Source: an uncultured Candidatus Melainabacteria bacterium (GTDB lineage Bacteria > Cyanobacteriota > Vampirovibrionia > Gastranaerophilales > Gastranaerophilaceae). From it: a stretch of DNA of 6,302 nucleotides. Below the pieces are notes generated by a model that did no database searches, was not told the DNA's origin, and saw only the letters and a program-made list of their open reading frames with translations. The DNA is taken from assembly GCA_934747325.1 (NCBI GenBank), contig CAKVGW010000077.1, positions 1-6,302 of the forward strand, in the 5' to 3' direction. Shown here piece after piece: positions 1 through 5,617 of this stretch; position 1 is the stretch's first letter; every line of letters begins with the position of its first letter. A program made the position numbers and the translations under genes.

Positions 1-50
1 GTCGGGGCTTGAGCTTCGCCAAAAGCACAAACCATAGATGCCCGACACAA
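1..50 (+). promoter_or_regulatory. GC-rich hairpin in the rpsD leader
   Basis: Bases 1-6 (GTCGGG) are perfectly complementary to 41-46 (CCCGAC), and the segment is clearly richer in GC than the genes around it. It lies just ahead of the rpsD Shine-Dalgarno sequence (AAGGAG, 54-59). It could be the 3' part of an intergenic palindromic repeat or an S4-responsive leader structure; S4 does repress its own operon in other bacteria, but I see no specific match to those pseudoknots. No U-run follows, so it is not an intrinsic terminator. The window edge cuts the element, so its true extent is unknown. Confidence 0.35.
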
Positions 51-66
51 GAAAAGGAGAAAAATA

Positions 67-669
67 ATGGCAAGATACACAGGACCAACGAATAAATTAT
101 TCAGAAACAAGAAAGTTAAAGATTTATCAAACAGAAAATTAACTTCTTCAATGAGACAAACAGCATCAGGTCAACACGGCGCTGTAAGAAAGAAACTTTC
201 TGAATATGCACTTCACTTAGCTGAAAAACAAAAAATCAGATATACATATTTAGTAAGCGAAAAACAATTCGCTAAATACTATAACGAAGCTGCAAGAAGA
301 AAAGGCGTAACAGGTACAATCCTTTTACAAATCCTTGAATCAAGATTGGACAACATTTTGTTCAGAGCAGGTTTCGGTATTACTCGTAAACAAACAAGAC
401 AAATCGTTAACCACGGTCACGTTCTTGTAAACGGTAAAAAAGTAGATATTCCATCATATTTAGTAAAAGCAGGTGATGTAATTACTATCAAGTCTAGAAG
501 CAATGAATACTTGAAAACAGTTATGAGCACTATTGATTTATCTTGTGCCCCAGCTTGGATTACAGTAGACGCTGAAGCTTTGAAGGTTACATTTGAAAGA
601 ATTCCTCAAAGAGAAGAATTAGATCCTGATTTCAAAGAACAACTTGTAATTGAGTACTATTCAAAATAG
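67..669 (+). CDS. rpsD: 30S ribosomal protein S4
   Basis: This 200-aa protein is full length for bacterial S4, a primary 16S rRNA-binding protein that nucleates assembly of the 30S body. It opens with MARYTGP and has the SGQHG motif (residues 34-38), the helical KLSEYALHLAEKQK segment (43-56), and an S4 RNA-binding domain at about 92-155 that starts SRLDNILFRAGF and contains VNHGHVLVNGKKV. It ends in the family-type VIEYYSK. The N-terminus lacks the zinc-binding cysteines of the C+ S4 type, so this is the zinc-independent form; the only Cys is residue 160. The ATG has AAGGAG seven bases upstream. It precedes rpoA by 19 nt, as in many bacterial alpha operons, and S4 often autoregulates that operon. 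Ile is written ATT or ATC, never ATA, consistent with a highly expressed gene. Confidence 0.98.
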   Translation: MARYTGPTNKLFRNKKVKDLSNRKLTSSMRQTASGQHGAVRKKLSEYALHLAEKQKIRYTYLVSEKQFAKYYNEAARRKGVTGTILLQILESRLDNILFRAGFGITRKQTRQIVNHGHVLVNGKKVDIPSYLVKAGDVITIKSRSNEYLKTVMSTIDLSCAPAWITVDAEALKVTFERIPQREELDPDFKEQLVIEYYSK

Positions 670-675
670 GCTGAT

Positions 676-680
676 AGGAG
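676..680 (+). promoter_or_regulatory. Ribosome binding site that sets the rpoA start
   Basis: AGGAG lies eight bases before the ATG at 689. The reading frame is open further upstream to a TTG at 650 that would overlap the end of rpsD, but that TTG has no Shine-Dalgarno sequence. The protein from 689 begins in the alpha-subunit style (MELKIKTVN), so 689 is the start. Confidence 0.85.
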
Positions 681-688
681 AAAAAAAT

Positions 689-1690
689 ATGGAATTAAAA
701 ATTAAAACTGTTAATACAATGACCAGCTCTGATGGTTCACAATATGGTAAATTTACTATTGAACCGTTAGAAAGAGGCTTTGGAACAACAATCGGTAACG
801 CTTTAAGACGTGTATTGATTTCTAGCCTTGAAGGTACAGCAGTAACTTCTTGCAGAATAGAAGGTATCACTCACGAATACACTGCAATTCCTGGTGTATT
901 AGAAGATGTTATTGATGTTATGTTAAACCTAAAAGGTTTGGCTATTAAAACAGATTCAAAAGAACCTCAACAGTTGAGAATTGATATTGACAAACCAGGA
1001 CCGGTTTTGGCAAGTGATATCCAATTACCTGCCGGAGTAAAGGTTGTAAACCCTGACTGGTTAATTTGTACAATTGCTGAAGGTGGTTCATTCCACGCTG
1101 ACGTAGTTGTAGAATCTGGTAAAGGTTATGTAGCAAACGATGTTCCTAGAAGCCCAAAAGCTGGTGCATCAATTGATATGTTACCTATTGATGCAACATT
1201 CATGCCAATCAAGAGAGTTAGCTACGAAGTAGAAAACACTCGTGTAGGCGACAGCATCGACTTTGACAAGTTGACTTTAGAAATTTGGTCAAACGGTACT
1301 TTAGATGTAACAACTGCGTTGACTCAAGCTGCTGATTTGTTAATTGATCATTTCGTACAAATCGCTGCTATTACAGGTAAATCAACTCATAAAGATATTG
1401 AAGAAAAAGTTGTTGCAGAAGAAGAAGCTCAAGAAGAAGCAGCTGAAGAACCATCAATTACAATTGATGAATTGGAATTGTCAGTTCGTGCTTACAACTG
1501 CTTAAAAAGAGCAAGCATCAATTCAATGTCTGAATTGTTAAAGAAATCAGAACATGATTTGTTAAACATTAAAAACTTCGGTAAAAAATCTTCTGATGAA
1601 GTAATCGAAAGATTGCACCACTTCGGTTTAGACCTAGCTCCAAACCCTGAAATGGATGAAGAAGGTATGGTTATCGAATCTGCTGAGTAG
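689..1690 (+). CDS. rpoA: DNA-directed RNA polymerase alpha subunit
   Basis: RpoA dimerises to nucleate assembly of beta and beta', and its C-terminal domain contacts UP-element DNA and activators. The product is 333 aa from ATG 689. The N-terminal domain (about 1-232) contains the dimerisation signature GFGTTIGNALRRVLISS (30-46), the EGITHEYTAIPGVLEDV segment (58-74), and TALTQAADLLIDHF near 209-222. A very acidic linker (about 238-254, rich in Glu and Ala) leads to the C-terminal domain (about 258-318). There R267, N270 and GKKS (298-301) match E. coli R265, N268 and G296-S299, so DNA binding should be retained. A short acidic tail (EMDEEGMVIESAE) follows. It sits 19 nt after rpsD. The gap to rplQ is unusually large because of the element at 1691-1817. 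Confidence 0.98.
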   Translation: MELKIKTVNTMTSSDGSQYGKFTIEPLERGFGTTIGNALRRVLISSLEGTAVTSCRIEGITHEYTAIPGVLEDVIDVMLNLKGLAIKTDSKEPQQLRIDIDKPGPVLASDIQLPAGVKVVNPDWLICTIAEGGSFHADVVVESGKGYVANDVPRSPKAGASIDMLPIDATFMPIKRVSYEVENTRVGDSIDFDKLTLEIWSNGTLDVTTALTQAADLLIDHFVQIAAITGKSTHKDIEEKVVAEEEAQEEAAEEPSITIDELELSVRAYNCLKRASINSMSELLKKSEHDLLNIKNFGKKSSDEVIERLHHFGLDLAPNPEMDEEGMVIESAE

Positions 1691-1817
1691 TTGAATTTTG
1701 CGTAGGCTGAAGTGAGCGCAAGTGAACGGAACGCCGAAGTAGTGCGAGCTGAGTGAATGAAAATTTTGCGTAAGCAAAATGTAATGAGCGACAGCGGAGC
1801 GTGAAGCAATAATTCAA
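1691..1817. repeat. Purine-rich structured element between rpoA and rplQ
   Basis: The segment begins right after the rpoA stop and is about 45% GC, above its flanks. Its ends are imperfect inverted repeats: TTGAATTTTGC (1691-1701) pairs with 1806-1817 with one bulged base. ATTTTGCGTA occurs at the left end (1695-1704) and again at 1763-1772. There it forms a perfect hairpin, ATTTTGC (1763-1769), loop GTAA, GCAAAAT (1774-1780). The rest is a run of related words (AGTGA, AAGTGA, GAGCGA, GGAGCG) with few pyrimidines. No open frame of note crosses it, and there is no terminator-like U-run. It looks like a dispersed non-coding repeat (MITE- or REP-like) inserted between two operon genes. A genome-wide copy count would settle this. 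Confidence 0.55.
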
Positions 1818-1865
1818 GTAAAAAATAAAATAAAGAACAGTAAATTATAATAAAGGAAAAGCAAA

Positions 1866-2294
1866 ATGAGACACCAAACAAAAAAACATACGCTTGGTAA
1901 AGCACAAGACCAAAGAAAGGCTTTGTTGCGTTCATTAGCTACCGAACTTTTTGTTCACGGTGAAATTAAAACAACTATGGCTAGAGCTAAAGCTTTACAA
2001 CCATACGCTGAAAACGTTATCACTATGGCAAAAAAAGGTGACTTGAACTCAAGAAGATTGGCTGGAAGATATATCTTCGATAAAGAAATCGGTCAATTAA
2101 TTGATACAACAACAGGCGAAATCTTTGATGCACCTCAAGAAGGTAAGAAATTAGCAAAACAAACTGTACTTAGAAAATTATTTAGCGTTATTGGCGTTAA
2201 ATATTCTTCAAGACAAGGCGGATATACAAGAATTTTCAGATTGCCACCTCGTAGAGGCGACGCTTCTGAAATGGCATTAATCCAATTGGTATAG
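1866..2294 (+). CDS. rplQ: 50S ribosomal protein L17, with an internal insertion
   Basis: L17 is a 50S protein near the tunnel exit. The product is 142 aa, about 24 longer than the usual ~118-residue core. Family features are MRHQTKKHTLGK at the start, the VHGEIKTTMARAKALQPYAE segment (30-49), RRLAGRYI (63-70), and the C-terminal GGYTRIFRLPPRRGDASEMA (118-137). The extra length sits at about residues 76-99, between FDKE and TVLRKLF, where typical L17 passes straight from one to the other. The reading frame is intact through it and the codons look native, so it is a lineage insertion rather than a frameshift. AAAGGA at 1852-1857 serves the ATG at 1866. The long upstream gap may weaken coupling with rpoA, but I find no convincing separate promoter. 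Confidence 0.97.
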   Translation: MRHQTKKHTLGKAQDQRKALLRSLATELFVHGEIKTTMARAKALQPYAENVITMAKKGDLNSRRLAGRYIFDKEIGQLIDTTTGEIFDAPQEGKKLAKQTVLRKLFSVIGVKYSSRQGGYTRIFRLPPRRGDASEMALIQLV

Positions 2295-2297
2295 TTA

Positions 2298-3065
2298 ATG
2301 CGATACGCTCTAGAGGTTCAGTATGTAGGCAAAAACTATGCCGGAAGTCAAATTCAATTTGAAAATGGCAAAGAAATAAAAACTCCTACAATACAAGGTG
2401 AATTGGAAAGAGCATTAAGAACATTGATAAAAACTGGCGAAAGTCAGAAAAATAGACCGATTAAAACAATCTTCTCCGGAAGAACTGATAAAGGTGTTAA
2501 TTCATTAGGACAGGTCGTTCATTTTGATACTGATAGAACGATTGTTGCTTCAAAGTTTATCTATCAAATGAACGAAATCCTCCCTGATGATATATCAGTT
2601 GATAACTTGAGAATTGTTCCCGATTCGTTTCATGCTCAGAAGTCTGCAAAGGCGAGATATTACAGATACGAACTTATCAATAGGCGCTATAAACAAGCGT
2701 TTGACGGTGATATCTTAAGAGTAAAATACGAGTTGGATGTAGAGCGAATGCAAACCGCTTTGAACTTCCTTTTGGGCGAACATGATTTTTCAAGTTTTAA
2801 AAGTTCCGGAACGCTTAACCCAAGCAAAGTTTGTTGTATAACTAGAGCCGAAGTTGAAAAACTGGGTGATAGAGTTTTTATTCATTTAGAAGGAAATCGT
2901 TTTCTTTATAATATGGTAAGAACAATAGTCGGTACTCTTCTTGAAATAGAAGGGCATAAGTTGCCGATAGAACATATGAAAAAAGTTCTTGAAGCGTGTG
3001 ACCGTCGTAAGGCGGGGCAAACTGTTAGTCCATTTGGATTAACATTAATGAAAGTAAGTTACTAA
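2298..3065 (+). CDS. truA: tRNA pseudouridine(38-40) synthase TruA
   Basis: TruA converts uridines 38-40 in the anticodon arm of many tRNAs to pseudouridine. The 255-aa product has the catalytic motif SGRTDKGVNSLGQVVHFD (60-77), with D64 as the nucleophilic aspartate. It also has the FHAQKSAKARYYRY strand (111-124), GEHDFSSFKSSG (160-171), and FLYNMVRTIVGTLLE (202-216). The N-terminal family motif usually read as Y-x-G-W-Q is YAGSQ here, and GVHA is GVNS; both are departures outside the catalytic residue. The ATG follows the rplQ stop by only three bases and has no Shine-Dalgarno sequence, so translation is probably coupled to rplQ. Unlike its ribosomal neighbours it uses ATA for Ile many times, consistent with low expression. 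The position between rplQ and rplM is conserved in cyanobacteria and others. Confidence 0.96.
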   Translation: MRYALEVQYVGKNYAGSQIQFENGKEIKTPTIQGELERALRTLIKTGESQKNRPIKTIFSGRTDKGVNSLGQVVHFDTDRTIVASKFIYQMNEILPDDISVDNLRIVPDSFHAQKSAKARYYRYELINRRYKQAFDGDILRVKYELDVERMQTALNFLLGEHDFSSFKSSGTLNPSKVCCITRAEVEKLGDRVFIHLEGNRFLYNMVRTIVGTLLEIEGHKLPIEHMKKVLEACDRRKAGQTVSPFGLTLMKVSY

Positions 3066-3090
3066 AAATTAATGATAGAAGGAATAAAGC

Positions 3091-3528
3091 ATGAAAACAT
3101 ATTCAGCAAAACCTCTTGAAGTTGAAAGAAAATGGTATGTAATCGACGCTGAAGGCGAAGTTCTTGGTCGTTTAGCTGTTCGTGTTGCAAACATTTTAAG
3201 AGGCAAAAATAAACCTGAATATACACCAAACGTTGATACAGGCGATTTCGTTGTAGTTATCAATGCTGAAAAGGTTGTAGTTACAGGTAATAAAGAAACA
3301 GATAAGATTTACTACCACCACACAGGTTTCCCTGGTGGATTAAAAGCTGCATCAGTTAAAGAAGTTCGTGAAAAAGACGCAACTAAATTGATTGAAAAAG
3401 CTGTTAAAGGTATGTTACAACACAACACATTGGGCGATCAACAATTCACTAAGTTGAAAGTTTATTGTGGTCCTGAACACCCACATGCTGCTCAAAAACC
3501 AATCGTGTTAGAAAAGGAGGCTAAATAA
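3091..3528 (+). CDS. rplM: 50S ribosomal protein L13
   Basis: L13 is an early-assembling 50S protein that binds 23S rRNA. The 145-aa length is normal. Recognisable parts are [20 protein letters not shown] at the N-terminus, [20 protein letters not shown] (22-41), [19 protein letters not shown] (44-62), [10 protein letters not shown] (74-83), [10 protein letters not shown] (106-115), and the signature [14 protein letters not shown] (124-137). AGAAGGA at 3077-3083 lies seven bases before the ATG, and the gap from truA is 25 nt. Its TAA stop shares one base with the rpsI ATG (TAATG), the usual coupled rplM-rpsI pair. Confidence 0.98.
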   Translation: MKTYSAKPLEVERKWYVIDAEGEVLGRLAVRVANILRGKNKPEYTPNVDTGDFVVVINAEKVVVTGNKETDKIYYHHTGFPGGLKAASVKEVREKDATKLIEKAVKGMLQHNTLGDQQFTKLKVYCGPEHPHAAQKPIVLEKEAK

Positions 3529-3926
3529 TGGCTGAATCTAAAGAAATTATGGCTACAGGCCGCAGAAAATGTGCGATTGCTGTTGTTAAGCTTGTAAAAG
3601 GTAAAGGCAGAATTTTCGTTAATGGTAAAACATTAGGCGCTTATATCGGTAATATGCCTGCTGTTGAAATGATGATTTACAGACCATTAGTTTTAACAGA
3701 AAACCAAGATAAATACGATGTAAGAGTTAAAGCTGTTGGTGGAGGTATCGTTGCTCAATCAGCTGCAATCAGACATGGTATTTCAAGAGCATTACTTAAA
3801 GTTAATGAAGAATACAAAAACGTATTGCGTTCAGAAGGTTTGTTAACAAGAGATGCTCGTGTTAAAGAACGTAAGAAATATGGTAGAAAAAGAGCTCGTA
3901 AGAGATTCCAATTCTCTAAGAGATAA
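3528..3926 (+). CDS. rpsI: 30S ribosomal protein S9
   Basis: S9 sits in the 30S head, and its C-terminal tail reaches the P-site tRNA. The 132-aa product has ATGRRKCAIA (9-18), GRIFVNGKTLGAY (27-39), GGGIVAQSAAIRHGISRAL (71-89), and the highly basic tail LTRDARVKERKKYGRKRARK followed by RFQFSKR, ending in the universally conserved Lys-Arg. The start overlaps the rplM stop by one base, and a perfect AAGGAGG lies at 3514-3520 inside the end of rplM. It is the last gene of the operon: the terminator at 3961-4001 follows, and no rpmE or rpsB appears next. Confidence 0.98.
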   Translation: MAESKEIMATGRRKCAIAVVKLVKGKGRIFVNGKTLGAYIGNMPAVEMMIYRPLVLTENQDKYDVRVKAVGGGIVAQSAAIRHGISRALLKVNEEYKNVLRSEGLLTRDARVKERKKYGRKRARKRFQFSKR

Positions 3927-3960
3927 TTTTTCAACATTAATAAATACAAAGGATATTATG

Positions 3961-4001
3961 AACAAGGTCGAAATTCAGATGAATTTTGACCTTGTTTTTT
4001 T
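3961..4001 (+). terminator. Intrinsic terminator of the ribosomal operon
   Basis: AACAAGGTC (3961-3969) pairs with GACCTTGTT (3988-3996). The helix continues through one G-U pair and AAATTC/GAATTT, giving about 16 bp closed by the loop AGAT (3977-3980). A run of seven T (3995-4001) follows at once. This is a textbook Rho-independent terminator about 35 nt after the rpsI stop. Confidence 0.95.
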
Positions 4002-4020
4002 ATACAATGGTAATTATAAA

Positions 4021-4055
4021 GGTGGGAAAAGCGTAAGCGGTTCCCACCATACGCT
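4021..4055. repeat. GTGGG-armed palindrome, REP-like
   Basis: GGTGGGAA (4021-4028) is a perfect 8-base complement of TTCCCACC (4041-4048). Inside is a smaller GC-GTAA-GC hairpin (4031-4038) separated by an AA/GG internal loop. AGCGTA (4030-4035) can instead pair with TACGCT (4050-4055), so two folds compete. There is no U-run, so it is not a standard terminator. Palindromes with GTGGG arms around an AGCG core are common dispersed intergenic repeats in bacteria, including cyanobacteria. Its position just past a terminator fits a REP-type element. Confidence 0.5.
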
Positions 4056-4077
4056 CTTCTAATCAGATTTTATCCTT

Positions 4078-4107
4078 TTTAGAGTTGTAAAGTTTTGTAA
4101 ATATAAT
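4078..4107 (+). promoter_or_regulatory. Weak sigma-70-type promoter candidate
   Basis: A perfect TATAAT stands at 4102-4107. The best -35 I can find is TTTAGA (4078-4083) at 18-bp spacing, which matches the consensus poorly, and there is no TG extension. It would start transcription near 4114 and give a ~145-nt leader that includes the TAG-rich repeat before the gene at 4258. AT-rich sequence produces such boxes by chance, so confidence is low. Confidence 0.3.
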
Positions 4108-4140
4108 TTTTTATGGCTCAAATTCAAGTGTAGCACGGAT

Positions 4141-4179
4141 AGTAGCAGTAATAGTAGCAGTAGTAGTAGCAGTAGTAGT
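4141..4179. repeat. 12-nt tandem repeat (AGTAGCAGTAGT)x3.25
   Basis: Thirteen consecutive triplets of AGT/AGC/AAT are organised as three 12-base units: AGTAGCAGTAAT, AGTAGCAGTAGT, AGTAGCAGTAGT, then a final AGT. More TAG words follow at 4224-4240, ahead of the next gene. In one frame it would encode a serine run, but that frame (4063-4230) has no start codon. It lies 79 bp upstream of the gene at 4258, probably in its leader, and is prone to slippage. Whether copy number matters for expression is unknown. Confidence 0.8.
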
Positions 4180-4257
4180 AAAATCTTTGGCAATTTTTTA
4201 AAAGAAGTTGTTTTTATATCTATGTAGTTAGTGTAGTAGTAATGAAAGGAAATAATT

Positions 4258-5040
4258 ATGGATTGTAGTAATGTACAAAATGGAAATAGTCTAAATTTTC
4301 AAGCTCTCAAAGGTATTAAAGTCGGCAAAAATTTCAAACAGAAATATCCAAGTGAAGTAAAAGATATTTTGAATTCATTAAAAACCAGTGATGCTTTTAA
4401 TTCCCTCAGATATAATTATGATGTAAGTGTTGAATTAGATAAAAAAAATTTATTTGGTATATTAAAAAAGTACGTATTAAAATTTAATATTTTGGGTGCC
4501 GATAAAGGTTTTGAAAAAGATCAGTATTATGTAAGATATGGTCTTAAACAAGATCAGTATTATGCAAGACATCGTAATCGTTTTAGCAATTTTGACCAAC
4601 ATATGGATACAGTTAAAACTTTTTTAGAAAATAAGAAAATTTCACTAAAAGAATCGTTTTACCAATTTGGCTCAAAGCATTGTAAATCTTTGGAAAGATA
4701 CTTTGAACCGCCAACAGTAAGAGGATATGGTTGGCATCCTGCACACGAGGGAGTTGGCAAAGATGATTTAGGAGCTTGTTCTGCAGGTTACGATTATACA
4801 AAAGAATCTGGAAGATGTATTAAATTAGCATTAGAGAAATTTGATGATAAAATTAAAAAATTAGTGAAAAAAAATACAATAAAGAATTGTCTTAAAATAC
4901 AAAAGAATGAACGTAAAATAGCGCTTGAAAAACAAAAAAAATTGGCTTTAGAAAAAGAAAAACAAAGACTTGCAGAGATACCAAGTACAATTCGAGAAGT
5001 AGATGAACAAATTACAAAAATGCTCGATAATACAAATTAG
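4258..5040 (+). CDS. Uncharacterised 260-aa protein with Cys-rich core and C-terminal coiled coil
   Basis: I do not recognise this family. The ATG has AAAGGA (4245-4250) seven bases upstream. There is no signal peptide or membrane segment, so it is probably cytoplasmic unless exported by another route. Residues 11-17 read SLNFQAL, a short motif of the kind I associate with hypothetical proteins of Gastranaerophilales (memory, not a search). An 11-residue tandem repeat lies at 87-108 (KDQYYVRYGLK, then QDQYYARHRNR). The middle, 152-187, looks most like a conserved domain: PTVRGYGWHPAHEGVG, then DDLGACSAGYDYTKESGRC. It has His160, His163, Cys174 and Cys187, which could bind metal or form a disulfide. 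From about 190 to 240 the protein is very rich in Lys/Glu heptads (IALEKQKKLALEKEKQRLAE), predicting a coiled coil. A REP-like repeat starts two bases after the stop. Confidence 0.85.
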   Translation: MDCSNVQNGNSLNFQALKGIKVGKNFKQKYPSEVKDILNSLKTSDAFNSLRYNYDVSVELDKKNLFGILKKYVLKFNILGADKGFEKDQYYVRYGLKQDQYYARHRNRFSNFDQHMDTVKTFLENKKISLKESFYQFGSKHCKSLERYFEPPTVRGYGWHPAHEGVGKDDLGACSAGYDYTKESGRCIKLALEKFDDKIKKLVKKNTIKNCLKIQKNERKIALEKQKKLALEKEKQRLAEIPSTIREVDEQITKMLDNTN

Positions 5041-5042
5041 TA

Positions 5043-5096
5043 AGCGTGTAGGTTGTGTTCAACATTTTCATTGTACACGACACAAATTTTTGAGAT
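5043..5096 (+). repeat. REP-like GTAG palindrome, copy 1
   Basis: GTAG (5048-5051) is followed directly by an imperfect palindrome: GTTGTGTTCAA (5052-5062), an 8-base loop CATTTTCA, and TTGTACACGAC (5071-5081), with one T/T mismatch and one G-T pair. This repeat differs from copy 2 (5618-5670) at only two substitutions and one T indel. A GTAG tetranucleotide next to a palindrome is the layout of REP sequences recognised by REP-associated (RAYT/TnpA_REP) transposases. It starts two bases after the stop of the preceding gene and ends just before the -35 box of the next, so it may also act as a weak transcription barrier or as a regulatory site. Confidence 0.8.
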
Positions 5097-5097
5097 G

Positions 5098-5126
5098 TTG
5101 AACTCAATATCCCTATTTGATATAAT
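5098..5126 (+). promoter_or_regulatory. Strong extended -10 promoter for the lipoprotein gene
   Basis: TTGAAC (5098-5103), a 17-base spacer and TATAAT (5121-5126), with TG at 5118-5119 forming an extended -10. This is close to the sigma-70 consensus at every part. The predicted start falls at about 5132-5134, on or beside the A of the ATG at 5133. The word GTTGAAC across the -35 box is complementary to GTTCAAC (5057-5063) in the repeat upstream, so a dimeric regulator could use both as half-sites; that part is inference. Confidence 0.8.
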
Positions 5127-5132
5127 CGTGCT

Positions 5133-5612
5133 ATGAAAATAAATTATATTAAAACTTTTTTAGCAGGTACTATGCTTACAGGGATAACAGCGTGTCAAAA
5201 GCAAACATTAAAACCAACAACCCGTCCTTTGTTAACCTCAGGAACAAAAGAGGTAGTGGATTCTTTTGCGAAAGATGGGAAAAAAATTATTAATAATCCT
5301 GAATACAAATGTTTTGGAAAGGATACAATACCGCTTAATTTTTATATGAGTTCTGCAATGCTTGAAAGAAGACTGAATCGCTACATGACCGCGGCTAATC
5401 CACAGGTCAATATCGGAGAAAAATCCGAAGAAAAACTGAAATTGTGCGGTAAAGTTCTTTACAATGAAGTTGAAAGGGTTGATGTTAAAGAACCTAAATA
5501 TGTTGAGCAAAAAGCTGTGATTGATAACTCAAATTATTATAGCTATTCTTGGTATGAAGTAGCACATGTTCCTGTCAAATATTACGGTAAACCAAATCCT
5601 GCGTTAAAATAA
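5133..5612 (+). CDS. Predicted lipoprotein of unknown function, probably leaderless mRNA
   Basis: The 159-aa product begins MKINYIKTFLAGTMLTGITAC, a lipoprotein signal peptide: a basic start, a hydrophobic stretch (about 8-19), and a lipobox ITAC with the modified cysteine at 21. It should be lipid-anchored on the outer face of the inner membrane or sorted to an outer membrane. The mature part has a Thr/Pro-rich stretch (25-36), then a mixed region with Cys60 and Cys105 that could form a disulfide. It has several Tyr near the C-terminus (NSNYYSYSWYEV, 132-143). I recognise no domain. There is no Shine-Dalgarno sequence, and the promoter at 5098-5126 places transcription start at the ATG. Direct copies of a REP-like repeat lie on both sides, so the gene may have its own expression unit. 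Confidence 0.88.
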   Translation: MKINYIKTFLAGTMLTGITACQKQTLKPTTRPLLTSGTKEVVDSFAKDGKKIINNPEYKCFGKDTIPLNFYMSSAMLERRLNRYMTAANPQVNIGEKSEEKLKLCGKVLYNEVERVDVKEPKYVEQKAVIDNSNYYSYSWYEVAHVPVKYYGKPNPALK

Positions 5613-5617
5613 AATGT

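Noticed and set aside
650..688. TTG start for rpoA 13 codons upstream
   Set aside because: It overlaps rpsD, lacks a ribosome site, and adds residues not found in alpha subunits; ATG 689 has AGGAG at good spacing.
1846..1851. TATAAT just before rplQ as a promoter
   Set aside because: No -35 box at any usual spacing (the upstream sequence is A-rich), and the resulting leader would be too short to include the AAAGGA ribosome site.
3958..4062. 34-codon frame with an AAAGGA site starting after rpsI
   Set aside because: It is encoded across both arms of the operon terminator and into the GTGGG palindrome; its residues are a by-product of those structures.
4070..4180. Replication origin (TAG runs as DnaA-trio, TTATCC nearby)
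   Set aside because: Only one partial DnaA box (TTATCCTTT), no box cluster, and no dnaA, dnaN or rpmH gene in view.
4063..4230. Open frame giving a serine run from the tandem repeat
   Set aside because: No ATG, GTG or TTG start codon ahead of the run and no ribosome site.
5238..5510. 90-codon minus-strand frame
   Set aside because: It lies wholly inside the lipoprotein gene on the opposite strand, and has no recognisable product; the same applies to the other antisense frames within rpoA, rplM, rpsI and the 4258 gene.
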